NCBI RefSeq assembly: GCF_042661605.1
Contig: NZ_JBHSWJ010000002.1
Coordinates: forward strand, 1,364,001 to 1,428,000
DNA: 64,000 nucleotides
Origin: Branchiibius cervicis
GTDB taxonomy: Bacteria > Actinomycetota > Actinomycetes > Actinomycetales > Dermatophilaceae
Direction: 5' to 3'
In this document: positions 33,486 to 42,353 of the stretch, in pieces
Position numbering within the stretch: the stretch's first letter is position 1
Layout of the letters: every line of letters begins with the position of its first letter
Notes under the pieces: generated by a model
The model's input: only the letters and a program-made list of their open reading frames with translations
What the model was told of the DNA's origin: nothing
Databases searched by the model: none
Position numbers and translations under genes: made by a program

Positions 33486-35468
33486 GTGTCTGCCCAGGTC
33501 CCTGCCCCCATCGCCGGAAGCGAGCGATCGGCGCTGCAGGGCACTACCGGCGCGGACCTCTTCGGCGACGACAAAACCATCGTCGCGATGCGCGTCAACG
33601 GCCAACTGCAGGATCTCTTCCGGCCGGTCCCGGCCGACGCCAAGGTCGAGCCGGTGCGCATCGACGAGCCGGACGGGCTGAACATCCTGCGGCACTCCGC
33701 GGCCCACGTGCTGGCCCAGGCCGTGCAGCAGATCAACCCCGACGCCAAGTTGGGTATCGGCCCACCCATTACGGACGGGTTCTATTACGACTTCGACGTC
33801 GCCACGCCGTTCGTCCCTGAGGACCTCAAGGCCCTCGAGAAGGCGATGCAGAAAATCATCAACGAAGGGCAGACATTCGCCCGTCGCGTCGTGACCGACG
33901 ATGAGGCGCGGGCGGAGCTGGCCGATGAGCCCTACAAGCTCGAGCTCATCGGGTTGAAGGGCAATGCCGGGGAGGCGGCCGAAGGCGCCGACGCCGAAGT
34001 CGGCGGCGGCGAACTCACGATCTACGACAACCTGCACCGTGATGGCTCGCGTGCGTGGGGCGACTTGTGCCGCGGACCGCACCTGCCCTCGACGAAGCTG
34101 ATCGGCAACGCCTTCAAGCTCATGCGCTCCGCCGCGGCGTACTGGCGAGGTAGCGAGAAGAACCCGCAGTTGCAGCGTATCTACGGCACGGCGTGGCCCA
34201 CCAAGGAAGAAATGAAGGCCTACCTGGATCGGCTGGCCGAGGCCGAGAAGCGCGACCACCGCAAACTGGGCGCCGAGCTGGACCTGTTCTCCTTCCCCGA
34301 CGAGTTGGGCTCGGGTCTTCCGGTCTTCCATCCCAAGGGTGGCGTCATCAAGCGGGAGATGGAGGACTTCGTCCGGCGCCGGCACATCGAGGAGGGTTTC
34401 TCCTACGTCGGCACCCCGCACATCAGCAAGGAGGGGCTCTTCCACACCTCGGGGCACCTGCCGTACTACGCCGACACGATGTTCCCGCCGATGGAGTTCG
34501 AGGGCTCGAAGTACTACCTCAAGGCCATGAACTGCCCCATGCACAACCTGATCTTCCGGTCGCGCGGGCGTTCCTATCGCGAATTGCCCATCCGTTACTT
34601 CGAATTCGGCTCGGTCTACCGGTACGAGAAGTCCGGAGTGGTGCACGGTCTGACCCGGGTGCGGGGTCTGACGCAGGACGATTCACACTCCTACTGCACG
34701 CCTGAACAGGCACCGGGCGAGGTCAAGCACCTGCTGGACTTCGTGTTGTCGGTGCTGCGGGACTTCGGTCTGGACGACTTCTACCTGGAACTGTCCACAC
34801 GGGACACCGAGGGCGACAAGAAGGACAAGTTCATCGGCTCCGACGAGGAGTGGGAGGTCGCGACCAAGGTCCTGGAGGACGTGGCGAACCAGTCGGGACT
34901 GGAGCTGGTGCCCGACCCGGGTGGGGCGGCGTTCTACGGTCCGAAGATCTCCGTGCAGGCCCGGGATGCCATCGGGCGGACGTGGCAGATGTCGACGATC
35001 CAGTACGACTTCAACCAACCGCGCGGCTTCGAGCTGGAGTTCCAGGCCGCCGACGGCACCCGGCAGCGGCCGGTGATGATCCACTCGGCGAAGTTCGGCT
35101 CGATCGAGCGTTTCCTCGGGGTGCTGACCGAGCACTACGCCGGTGCCTTCCCGCCCTGGCTGTCGCCGGTCCAGGTGCTCGGGGTGCCCGTTGCCGAGGA
35201 GTTCGCCGACTATCTGCGTGAGGTGTTGGACACCCTTGCGGCACAGGGGGTCCGGGTCGAATTGGACGACTCCGACGACCGCTTTCCCAAGAAAATCCGC
35301 AACGCGTCCAAGTCCAAGGTGCCGTTCGTGCTGATCGCCGGGGAGGAGGATCGCTCGGCCGGTGCGGTCTCCTTCCGCTACCGCGACGGTTCGCAGAAGA
35401 ACGCCGTGCCGCTCGCCGACGCGGTCGCCGAGATCACTGCTGCCATCGAAAGCCGCGCGCAGGTCTGA
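33486..35468 (+). CDS. thrS: Threonyl-tRNA synthetase
   Basis: A 660-residue class II synthetase with the full bacterial layout. A divergent N-terminal TGS region is followed by the editing domain (HSAAHVLAQAVQQ and the zinc-type Cys/His of the SAD, LCRGPHLPSTK). The catalytic core has KAMNCPMHNL (zinc Cys), VYRYEKSG (motif 2) and FGSIERFLGVL near motif 3, and the anticodon-binding domain forms the last 110 residues. It charges tRNA-Thr in the cytoplasm. GTG at 33486 follows GCGAGGAG. It heads the conserved block with HIT, pgsA and pimA. Confidence 0.97.
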   Translation: MSAQVPAPIAGSERSALQGTTGADLFGDDKTIVAMRVNGQLQDLFRPVPADAKVEPVRIDEPDGLNILRHSAAHVLAQAVQQINPDAKLGIGPPITDGFYYDFDVATPFVPEDLKALEKAMQKIINEGQTFARRVVTDDEARAELADEPYKLELIGLKGNAGEAAEGADAEVGGGELTIYDNLHRDGSRAWGDLCRGPHLPSTKLIGNAFKLMRSAAAYWRGSEKNPQLQRIYGTAWPTKEEMKAYLDRLAEAEKRDHRKLGAELDLFSFPDELGSGLPVFHPKGGVIKREMEDFVRRRHIEEGFSYVGTPHISKEGLFHTSGHLPYYADTMFPPMEFEGSKYYLKAMNCPMHNLIFRSRGRSYRELPIRYFEFGSVYRYEKSGVVHGLTRVRGLTQDDSHSYCTPEQAPGEVKHLLDFVLSVLRDFGLDDFYLELSTRDTEGDKKDKFIGSDEEWEVATKVLEDVANQSGLELVPDPGGAAFYGPKISVQARDAIGRTWQMSTIQYDFNQPRGFELEFQAADGTRQRPVMIHSAKFGSIERFLGVLTEHYAGAFPPWLSPVQVLGVPVAEEFADYLREVLDTLAAQGVRVELDDSDDRFPKKIRNASKSKVPFVLIAGEEDRSAGAVSFRYRDGSQKNAVPLADAVAEITAAIESRAQV

Positions 35469-35518
35469 GACGGACCGTTCGCAGGTCGGGTGCGGTCTGC
35501 GTGTGATTCGATGCGCGG

Positions 35519-35977
35519 ATGAGTGATGTCCGGATCACCCCCGCCACGCGCGACGAGGCGCTCATCGTGGCGGCGCTCGCCCTCCAGATGGACCTGGAGG
35601 CCGAGGCCGCCACGCCGCGTGCGGGTTTCCTCACCGAGTACGCCGATGCCTGGCTGGCCGACTCCGTCCGCCGGCCGACGTGGCTGGCTTTCGGTCCCCA
35701 GGGTGAGGCGGTCGGTCTGGTGCAGACGTCCTTGATCACCAAGCTGCCGTCGCTGCGGCGGCCGGTGGTCAGTTGGTTGCACGTCGGCCAGGTGTTCGTG
35801 GTGCCGGCGCAGCGCGGCCACGGCATCGCCGGGCGCATGCTGACGGTTCTGCAGGAGTGGGCCCGCGCGAACCAGGTCAACCGGATTCAGCTCAACGCCC
35901 GCCCATCAGCTCGCAGTGTCTATGAGCGGGCGGGCTTTGTGCCGGCTTCAGAGCGCCTCATGGAATGGCGGGCGTGA
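35519..35977 (+). CDS. GNAT family N-acetyltransferase
   Basis: A 152-residue acetyltransferase fold: DVRITPATRDEALIVAAL (first strand and helix), VFVVPAQRGHGIAGRML with the acetyl-CoA-binding Q-x-x-G-x-G/A pattern (QRGHGIAG), and SVYERAGFVPASERLMEW at the end. The acceptor substrate is unknown. It lies 50 bases after thrS, with no strong ribosome site, and is convergent with the deazaflavin-type reductase. Confidence 0.87.
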   Translation: MSDVRITPATRDEALIVAALALQMDLEAEAATPRAGFLTEYADAWLADSVRRPTWLAFGPQGEAVGLVQTSLITKLPSLRRPVVSWLHVGQVFVVPAQRGHGIAGRMLTVLQEWARANQVNRIQLNARPSARSVYERAGFVPASERLMEWRA

Positions 35978-35983
35978 CACCAC

Positions 35984-36442
35984 TCACGCGACGGTGCGCA
36001 CCGGCTCCACCACGAAGACCGGGATCTGACGGTCGGTCTTCGTCTGGTAGTTGGCGTACTCGGGGTAGGCCGCAACGGCGCGATCCCACCACTGGTCGCG
36101 CTCGGGACCGGACAGTTCACGTGCGATACCCACCAACCTCGTCGTACCGTCCTGGACCTCAACCTCAGGGTTGGCCTGCAGGTTGTGGTACCAGGCGGGA
36201 TGCTCCGGCGCGCCGCCCTTGGAGGCCACCACGCCGTACGAGCCGTCGTGCTCCACGCGCATCAGCGGCACCCGGCGCAGCAGACCGGACTTGCGGCCCC
36301 GGATCGTATAGACGACGATCGGCCGGTCCATCACCTGGACCGATTCGGTCGTGCCGGTCCTGTCGATGGTCTCCAGCTGACCGCGGACCCACTCGGTCTT
36401 CTCTTCGGCGATTTCGCCCGGCAGCGCACTTTTGAAGGTCAT
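35984..36442 (-). CDS. Deazaflavin-dependent nitroreductase family protein (Ddn-like)
   Basis: About 152 residues of the split-beta-barrel Ddn/AclJ family. Characteristic segments are RPIVVYTIRGRKSGLLRRVPLMRVEHDG, cited here as its two halves IVVYTIRGRKSG and RRVPLMRVEHDG, followed by GGAPEHPAWYHNLQANPEVEV. Relatives reduce quinones or nitro compounds with F420H2. The start ATG at 36442 matches the usual N-terminus; a GTG at 36484 is in frame but unsupported. It is divergent from the HIT gene. Confidence 0.85.
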   Translation of the reverse strand: MTFKSALPGEIAEEKTEWVRGQLETIDRTGTTESVQVMDRPIVVYTIRGRKSGLLRRVPLMRVEHDGSYGVVASKGGAPEHPAWYHNLQANPEVEVQDGTTRLVGIARELSGPERDQWWDRAVAAYPEYANYQTKTDRQIPVFVVEPVRTVA

Positions 36443-36495
36443 GTTCGCGCCAACCACGAGCCGCGGGCGATCATTCCGCGCCACGCCGCACTGCC

Positions 36496-36501
36496 TAGGA
36501 T
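36496..36501 (+). promoter_or_regulatory. -10 element of a probable leaderless HIT transcript
   Basis: TAGGAT lies exactly 6 bases before the ATG of the HIT gene, so the transcript would start at or next to the start codon. No ribosome site is present, in agreement with this. Confidence 0.5.
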
Positions 36502-36507
36502 CGGGTC

Positions 36508-37056
36508 ATGGCCGAACTGGAGCGCGAGGACGCATTCGCCCGGGTGCCCGATGGTTTCGAGCGACTGTGGACTCCGCATCGCATGGTCTACATCGACACC
36601 CCGAAACCGCAGAACGACGACTCGGACGCATGTCCGTTCTGTGTTGCGCCCACCCGCAGCGACGCTGAGGGCTTGATCGTGCACCGCGGCGAACTGTGCT
36701 TCGCGGTGCTGAACCTCTTCCCGTATAACCCCGGACACCTGTTGATCTGCCCCTACCGGCACGTACCGCTCTATGTCGATCTCACCGACGAGGAGACCGC
36801 AGAGTTCAGTGCGCTGACCAAAGCGGCCATCGCGGCACTCACCGCGGCTTCGGCACCCGACGGTTTCAACCTGGGCATGAACCAGGGCGCCGTCGCCGGG
36901 GCGGGCGTCGCGGCGCATCTGCACCAGCACGTCGTACCCCGCTGGGGCGGTGACTCCAACTTCCTACCGATCGTGGCCCAGACCAAGGCGCTGCCGGTCC
37001 TGCTGGAAGACACCCGCGAGCGCCTGGTGGCCGCTTGGCCGGAGAGCGGCCGCTGA
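36508..37056 (+). CDS. HIT domain protein (AP4A phosphorylase/hydrolase-like)
   Basis: A 182-residue histidine-triad protein. CPFC near residue 43 is a zinc pair seen in this subgroup, LNLFPYNPGHLLICPYRHV forms the sheet and helix, and HLHQHVVPRW is the catalytic triad (H-x-H-x-H). It probably acts on dinucleoside polyphosphates or other nucleoside phosphoramidates. In actinobacteria it stands next to the PI synthase gene, as here. Likely leaderless. Confidence 0.92.
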   Translation: MAELEREDAFARVPDGFERLWTPHRMVYIDTPKPQNDDSDACPFCVAPTRSDAEGLIVHRGELCFAVLNLFPYNPGHLLICPYRHVPLYVDLTDEETAEFSALTKAAIAALTAASAPDGFNLGMNQGAVAGAGVAAHLHQHVVPRWGGDSNFLPIVAQTKALPVLLEDTRERLVAAWPESGR

Positions 37057-37077
37057 CCCCGTAGGCTCGGGGCCACC

Positions 37078-37706
37078 ATGCTCAACCGATTCGCCCGGGC
37101 GCTGTTCACGCGCCTGTTCACCCCCTCGCCCGGTTCTTGCTCAAGCTCGGCATCAGCCCCGACGTCGTGACCATCGTGGGCACCCTCGGCGTCTGCGTCG
37201 GCGCTCTCGCCTTCTATCCGCGCGGCTCGTTCTTCTGGGGCACGATCTTCATCACCTGTTTCGTCTTCTCGGACATGATCGACGGCAACATGGCCCGTCA
37301 GTCCGGGCGATCCAGTGTGTGGGGCGCCTACCTCGACTCGACGCTGGACCGGGTCGGCGACGCCGCGATCTTCAGCGGGCTGATCCTGTACTACGCCGGC
37401 GAGGGCGACAGCATGGTGATGACCGCTCTTGCGCTGGCCTGTCTGGTGCTGGGGAGCGTGGTCTCCTACGCCAAGGCCCGCGCCGAAGGCCTGGGGATGA
37501 CCGCCAACGTCGGCATCGCCGAGCGCGCCGACCGTCTGGTCGCGGTGCTCGTCACGACCGGGCTGGTCGGGATCCCGTTCCTGCACCTGCCGACCGCCGT
37601 GCTGGGTGTAGTGCTCGCCCTGCTGGCGGCCGCGAGCCTGGTCACCGTGATCCAACGGATGCTCACCGTGCGTCAGCAGGCGCTGGCGGCGGAGACCGGG
37701 GCGTGA
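37078..37706 (+). CDS. pgsA: Phosphatidylinositol phosphate synthase (frameshifted in this sequence)
   Basis: A CDP-alcohol phosphotransferase with the full signature DGNMAR...G...D...D (residues about 66-87), expected to join myo-inositol phosphate to CDP-diacylglycerol in the membrane, the first step of PIM lipid synthesis. ATG 37078 opens MLNRFARALFTRLFTP. The frame then breaks in CCCCC at 37121-37125; one more C gives LARFLLKLGISPDVVTI. The restored length is about 209 residues with six membrane helices. The gene is essential in relatives, so the break is almost certainly a sequence error. It overlaps the acyltransferase gene by 4 bases. Confidence 0.9.
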
Positions 37707-38647
37707 GCCGCCGCAGCGACCTGACCGGGGCAGCGACCGTCACCGGCTACCGCGCCGGGTGGGGGTTGGTGCGCCGGTTGCCCGAGCGATCGGCGTACGC
37801 CGCGTTCCAGATTGCCGCCGACCGAACCTACGCGCGGAACGGCAAGAGCGTCCAAAGGCTGCGCGCCAACTACGCCCGGGTCCGACCCGAGTTGGACGAG
37901 GCGGCGCTCGAAGCCCTGGTCAAGGAGGGGATGCGCTCCTACCTGCGGTACTTCTGCGACGCGTTCCGGTTGCAGCTGCAGACCCGCGAATCCCTCGACG
38001 GCATCGTGCAGCTGGAGGATCACGGGGATGAGATCCGCGCCCAGGTGGGGGCGGGCAAGCCGCTGATCGGCTTCCTGGGGCACATGGGCAACTGGGACCT
38101 CACCGGCGCCTGGGCGACCTACCACTTCGCCAAGGTCACCACCATCGCCGAGCGGCTCAAGCCCGAGGAGTTGTTCGAGGAGTTCCTGGAGTTCCGGGAG
38201 AGCCTCGGCATGACGATCATCCCGCTCACCGGCGGGAGCGCGCCGTACGCCGCGATGCGCGACGCGCTCAACGACGGCGGGTTCGTGCCCCTGCTGGCCG
38301 ACCGCGACCTGACCTCGCACGGTGTCGAGGTGGACCTGTGCGGCCACCGGGCCAAGGTCGCCGCCGGACCGGCCCGGCTGGCGCTGGAGACCGGTGCGGC
38401 GTTGCACACCATCGCGATCCGTTACCGGCCGCTGCCGGGCCGGGCGATGCAGGGGATCACCGCGCACATCGGCCCGCGCGTTCCCGTGCCGGAGGGTGTG
38501 GATGACAACGAGAAGGTGCGGTTGATGACCCAGGCGTGCGTCGACGTACTGGGCGAGCAGATCCGGTTGCACACCGCGGACTGGCACATGATGCAGCGGG
38601 TCTTCCTCGATGACCTGGACCCGGCGCGTACCGAGGGCGCGCGGTGA
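37703..38647 (+). CDS. patA: Phosphatidylinositol mannoside acyltransferase (LpxL/HtrB fold)
   Basis: A 314-residue membrane-associated acyltransferase of the lipid A acyltransferase type: FLGHMGNWDLTGAW carries the catalytic H-x4-D/E-like motif, then PLADRDLTSHGVEVDL and GAALHTIAIRYRP. Between pgsA and pimA, this position belongs to the enzyme that acylates the mannose of PIM. GTG 37703 overlaps the pgsA stop, and its own stop overlaps pimA, so the three are translated together. Confidence 0.9.
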   Translation: MSRRSDLTGAATVTGYRAGWGLVRRLPERSAYAAFQIAADRTYARNGKSVQRLRANYARVRPELDEAALEALVKEGMRSYLRYFCDAFRLQLQTRESLDGIVQLEDHGDEIRAQVGAGKPLIGFLGHMGNWDLTGAWATYHFAKVTTIAERLKPEELFEEFLEFRESLGMTIIPLTGGSAPYAAMRDALNDGGFVPLLADRDLTSHGVEVDLCGHRAKVAAGPARLALETGAALHTIAIRYRPLPGRAMQGITAHIGPRVPVPEGVDDNEKVRLMTQACVDVLGEQIRLHTADWHMMQRVFLDDLDPARTEGAR

Positions 38648-39855
38648 GGGTCGGGATCGTCTGCCCGTACGCCGTTGACGTGCCCGGCGGGGTGCAGTTC
38701 CACGTCCGTGACCTGGCCGAATACCTTCTGGCCGCAGGCCATCACGTCAGCGTGCTGGCGCCCGCCGACGACGACACCCCGCTGCCGCCGTACGTCGAGA
38801 GCGCCGGCAAGGCGGTTCCGGTGCCTTACAACGGATCGGTCGCGCGCCTCCTGTTCGGTCCGGTCACCGCAGCGCGGGTGTCGCGGTGGATCGAGCGCGG
38901 CGAATTCGACGTCGTCCACGTGCACGAGCCGATCAGCCCCAGCCTGTCCATGCTGGCCATGTGGGCCTGCGAAGGACCGCTGGTGGCGACCTTCCACACC
39001 AGCAACGCGCGCTCGCGCACACTGAGCACCCTGCAACCGCTGATGCAATCGGGGCTGGAGAAGATCCGCGGCCGCATCGCGGTGTCCGAGGCCGCGCGCC
39101 GGTTCCTGCTGTCGCACATCGACATGGATTGCACCGTCATCCCCAACGGGGTGTACGTCGATGACTTCGCCCGCGCGCACGTCACGCCCGCGTGGGCCGG
39201 AACCCCGCAGCGGCCCACCATCGCCTTCCTCGGCCGGATCGAGGAACCGCGCAAGGGGATCGCGGTCCTGCTGGCGGCACTGCCGGAGGTGCTGCGGGTC
39301 TGGCCGGGGCTGCGCGTGCTCATCGCCGGACCCGGCGACCCGCGTGAAGTGATGTCCGGCCAACCGGACCAGGTGAAGCAGGCGTGTGAGTTCCTCGGCC
39401 CGGTCACCGACGAGCAGAAGGCCTCCATGCTGCATTCGGTGGATGCCTACATCGCCCCGAACACCGGCGGGGAGAGCTTCGGGATCATCCTGATCGAGGC
39501 CATGAGCGCAGGCGCCCCGGTGATCGCCAGCGACATCGAGGCCTTCGACGCGGTCCTGCGCGGCGGGGCGTGCGGTGCACTGTTCGCCAACGAGGACGCC
39601 GGATCGCTGGCCGCACAGATCCAGCGCGTGCTGGGCGATGCCGACCTTCGCGCCCGGTTGCGGGCGTCCGGGCTGCAGCGCGCCCGAGAGTTCGACTGGT
39701 CGCGGGTGGCAACAGAAATCATCAATGTCTACGAAACCGTCCTCGCCGCCGAGCCGCGTCCGGTCATGATGGAAGAGACCGCACCGAGTACGACGCGGCG
39801 GGGGAGGCGGCTGTCGGCAGTCCGGCAGTTCCGCAGACTGACAGGAGGCGACTGA
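38644..39855 (+). CDS. pimA: Phosphatidylinositol alpha-mannosyltransferase
   Basis: A 403-residue GT4 glycosyltransferase. PYAVDVPGGVQFHVRDLAEY is the N-terminal Rossmann start with the PI-binding loop, HVHEPISPSLSMLA follows, and GESFGIILIEAMSAGAPV is the GDP-mannose-binding E-x7-E motif. It transfers the first mannose to phosphatidylinositol on the cytoplasmic side. The GTG start overlaps the upstream stop (GTGA), and the LemA-like gene starts at its own stop codon. Confidence 0.95.
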   Translation: MRVGIVCPYAVDVPGGVQFHVRDLAEYLLAAGHHVSVLAPADDDTPLPPYVESAGKAVPVPYNGSVARLLFGPVTAARVSRWIERGEFDVVHVHEPISPSLSMLAMWACEGPLVATFHTSNARSRTLSTLQPLMQSGLEKIRGRIAVSEAARRFLLSHIDMDCTVIPNGVYVDDFARAHVTPAWAGTPQRPTIAFLGRIEEPRKGIAVLLAALPEVLRVWPGLRVLIAGPGDPREVMSGQPDQVKQACEFLGPVTDEQKASMLHSVDAYIAPNTGGESFGIILIEAMSAGAPVIASDIEAFDAVLRGGACGALFANEDAGSLAAQIQRVLGDADLRARLRASGLQRAREFDWSRVATEIINVYETVLAAEPRPVMMEETAPSTTRRGRRLSAVRQFRRLTGGD

Positions 39856-40451
39856 TGCAGACGCTGGGGTGGATCGCATTAGCGATCGCGATCGTGGCCG
39901 TGATCGCGTGGTACTTGTCCTACAACGCGGCCCGGCTGGACCGGTTGCACGCCAAGGTCGAGGGATCGGTGTCGGCCCTGGACGCCCAGCTGGTCCGGCG
40001 CGCCGAGGTGTCAATCGAACTGGCCAACTCCGGGCTGATCGACCCGGCCAGTGCGATGCTCCTGGCCGAGGCGGCCAGTGAATCGCTGGACACCTCGGAT
40101 GCGGCCGCGGTGCGGGCCGAGGTGTCAGAGCAGGGCGTCGACGCCCACCGTGCCCGGGTCGAGACCAATCTGACGCACACCCTGCGGGCCGTGCTCGGCC
40201 CGGAAGTTCTGGAGACGATGCGGGCCCGCGACAATTACGCGCAGGAGCAGATCGACCGGGTCCAAGCGGCATGCCAGCGGGTACAGCTGGCCCGCCGGTT
40301 CTACAACGACGCGGTCGCCGATGTGCAGAACATGCGCGCGCAGACGCTGGTGCGGGTGTTCCGGTTGGCCGGCCACACCGACCTGCCGCAGGTGCTCGAC
40401 TTCGATGACACGGTCCCGCAGGTCGTGGCGATCCCGGTTCCGGAGGCCTGA
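39855..40451 (+). CDS. LemA-like membrane-anchored protein
   Basis: 198 residues: one N-terminal membrane segment (TLGWIALAIAIVAVIAWYLS), then long amphipathic helices (LHAKVEGSVSALDAQLVRRA, ARDNYAQEQIDRVQAACQRV) and RRFYNDAVADVQNMRAQTLV. The last part closely follows the RRFYN-AV-D-N pattern of LemA proteins. The function is unknown. It is co-translated with pimA (TGATG), preceded by GGAGG, and so is part of the PIM operon here. Confidence 0.7.
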   Translation: MQTLGWIALAIAIVAVIAWYLSYNAARLDRLHAKVEGSVSALDAQLVRRAEVSIELANSGLIDPASAMLLAEAASESLDTSDAAAVRAEVSEQGVDAHRARVETNLTHTLRAVLGPEVLETMRARDNYAQEQIDRVQAACQRVQLARRFYNDAVADVQNMRAQTLVRVFRLAGHTDLPQVLDFDDTVPQVVAIPVPEA

Positions 40452-40525
40452 GCGCGGCAGGAGGTGCGCCTGGCTGCTTCATGCCAAATGTTGATGGGTG
40501 GCACCTAGCTGCCTCCAGCTGCCCT

Positions 40526-40531
40526 TAGTCT
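40526..40531 (+). promoter_or_regulatory. -10 element of a probable leaderless pdxS transcript
   Basis: TAGTCT ends 6 bases before the pdxS ATG, and there is no ribosome site, which points to a leaderless mRNA. Confidence 0.5.
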
Positions 40532-40537
40532 GGTGTC

Positions 40538-41428
40538 ATGACGAACGAGACGACGGGCACCGCGCGGGTCAAGCGCGGCATGGCCGAGATGCTGAAGGGC
40601 GGCGTCATCATGGACGTCGTCACCCCCGACCAGGCCAAGATCGCCGAGGACGCCGGTGCCGTGGCGGTCATGGCCCTGGAGCGGGTTCCGGCCGACATCC
40701 GGGCTCAGGGCGGCGTCTCGCGGATGAGCGACCCCGACATGATCGACGGCATCATCTCGGCGGTGTCGATCCCGGTGATGGCCAAGGCCCGCATCGGGCA
40801 CTTCGTCGAGGCGCAGGTCCTGCAGAGCCTCGGGGTGGACTACATCGACGAGTCCGAGGTGCTGACCCCGGCGGACTACAGCAACCACATCGACAAGTGG
40901 GAATTCACCGTTCCCTTCGTGTGCGGTGCGACCAACCTCGGTGAGGCGCTGCGCCGGATCACCGAGGGTGCGGCGATGATCCGCTCCAAGGGCGAGGCCG
41001 GCACCGGTGACGTCTCGAACGCGACGACCCACATGCGCCAGATCCGTCAGGAGATCCGGCGGCTGACGTCGCTGCCGGAGGATGAGTTGTTCGTGGCGGC
41101 CAAGGAGTTGCAGGCGCCGTACGAACTGGTGAAGGAAGTCGCCGAACTGGGCAAACTGCCGGTCGTGCTCTTCACCGCCGGGGGCATCGCCACCCCGGCA
41201 GATGCGGCCATGATGATGCAACTCGGCGCCGAGGGCGTCTTCGTCGGCTCCGGCATCTTCAAGAGCGGCAACCCCGCCGAGCGCGCCGAAGCCATCGTCA
41301 AGGCAACGACGTTCTACGACGACCCCGACGTGATCGCCAAGGTCTCCCGCGGGCTGGGCGAGGCCATGGTCGGCATCAACGTCGAGGAGATCCCTCAGCC
41401 GCACCGACTCGCCGAGCGCGGCTGGTAG
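40538..41428 (+). CDS. pdxS: Pyridoxal 5'-phosphate synthase lyase subunit PdxS
   Basis: A 296-residue beta-barrel enzyme, highly conserved. GGVIMDVVTPDQAKIAEDAG carries the conserved Asp, and VMAKARIGHFVEAQ the Lys that binds ribose 5-phosphate. LFTAGGIATPADAAMMMQLG is the phosphate-binding part, and VFVGSGIFKS follows. With PdxT it makes pyridoxal phosphate from ribose 5-phosphate, glyceraldehyde 3-phosphate and glutamine-derived ammonia. In this window it is 5.2 kb from pdxT, separated by four unrelated genes. Confidence 0.97.
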   Translation: MTNETTGTARVKRGMAEMLKGGVIMDVVTPDQAKIAEDAGAVAVMALERVPADIRAQGGVSRMSDPDMIDGIISAVSIPVMAKARIGHFVEAQVLQSLGVDYIDESEVLTPADYSNHIDKWEFTVPFVCGATNLGEALRRITEGAAMIRSKGEAGTGDVSNATTHMRQIRQEIRRLTSLPEDELFVAAKELQAPYELVKEVAELGKLPVVLFTAGGIATPADAAMMMQLGAEGVFVGSGIFKSGNPAERAEAIVKATTFYDDPDVIAKVSRGLGEAMVGINVEEIPQPHRLAERGW

Positions 41429-41429
41429 G

Positions 41430-42326
41430 TCACGGCACCGGCGGCAGGGTCCCGTGGTGGACGGTCTTGACCCGGATCCCGCGCGAGGAGCCGGCGTACT
41501 TCGACGATCCTGACTCGAAGATGACGTGCACCTGCCCGTTGACGTAGGTCAGTCCCTCCGCCCGCGGCGCGGTGACAATCCAGTTGCCCCGCGCCGTACT
41601 GCCGTCGTAGGTGCGCGAGCGGCGCCAGTAGATGAGGTTGGAGTCCTTGCTGCCCCACGACTGCGACCAGATGAACAGACTGCCGGTGACGGCCAGGCCC
41701 TGCACCTGTGAGGGCGTGCGAATCTTCGCGGTGGGATTCTTCGGCAGGTTGCCGCTGCTGTTCACGGGATAGGCATACATGTAGTCGCGGTGCTCGGGGT
41801 TGCAGGTCCCGGTCCACAAGGTGTCGCCGTAGGAACCGACGTACGACGCCTTGCCGTCGACGTCGAATTCCTTGCTGGCGTGGATGATCGACCCGTTCGC
41901 TTGTGAGAACCGGCTCGTGGGGTAACGCAGCAACCGTGAGTCCATCGACAGCCAGATGTAGCCGGGAGTGGTCGCCAGCCCACCGACGTGACGCTGGGTG
42001 TTGAGCTGGAACCAGTTGAGGGTGGCGCCGGTCGACCGGCTCACGATGAACAGCCGGCTCTTGGCCCGCTTCGTGTAATCGGCGTCGCCGTAGCGTCCGT
42101 CGTAGTAGGAGATCAGCAGCTTGTCGTTGCCCCAGTGGGTCAGCCCCTGCGGCACCCAGTACGTGTCGACGCCCGGGTAGGCCCGCGGGCCGGGGTTGAA
42201 GTACTTGTCGTACTCGGGGTAACGGCTGGCCGCGGCGCTGATGTCCGCACGGGTCAGGCCGAGCGCCGCACTACCGGTGACGGCGGCGGTGGCGGTGAGG
42301 AACTGGCGACGGTCGAGGAGGCTCAT
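41430..42326 (-). CDS. Tat-exported protein of unknown function
   Basis: 298 residues beginning MSLLDRRQFLTATAAVTGSA, a twin-arginine signal, with probable cleavage near residue 33. The mature part is rich in Trp, Tyr and Gly with repeated blade-like strands (GVDTYWVPQGLTHWG, DKLLISYYDGRYG, YVGSYGDTLWTG, VNGQVHVIFESGSSKYAGSS), which suggest a beta-propeller. No catalytic motif is recognised. It is convergent with pdxS by one base and preceded by the phosphatase gene in the same direction. Confidence 0.8.
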   Translation of the reverse strand: MSLLDRRQFLTATAAVTGSAALGLTRADISAAASRYPEYDKYFNPGPRAYPGVDTYWVPQGLTHWGNDKLLISYYDGRYGDADYTKRAKSRLFIVSRSTGATLNWFQLNTQRHVGGLATTPGYIWLSMDSRLLRYPTSRFSQANGSIIHASKEFDVDGKASYVGSYGDTLWTGTCNPEHRDYMYAYPVNSSGNLPKNPTAKIRTPSQVQGLAVTGSLFIWSQSWGSKDSNLIYWRRSRTYDGSTARGNWIVTAPRAEGLTYVNGQVHVIFESGSSKYAGSSRGIRVKTVHHGTLPPVP

Positions 42327-42353
42327 GGGCCCTGACCCTAGGCCCCATCGCTC

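Noticed and set aside
38422..40482. 686-codon open frame on the minus strand
   Set aside because: Shadow of pimA and its neighbours; arginine/proline-rich composition and no family motif.
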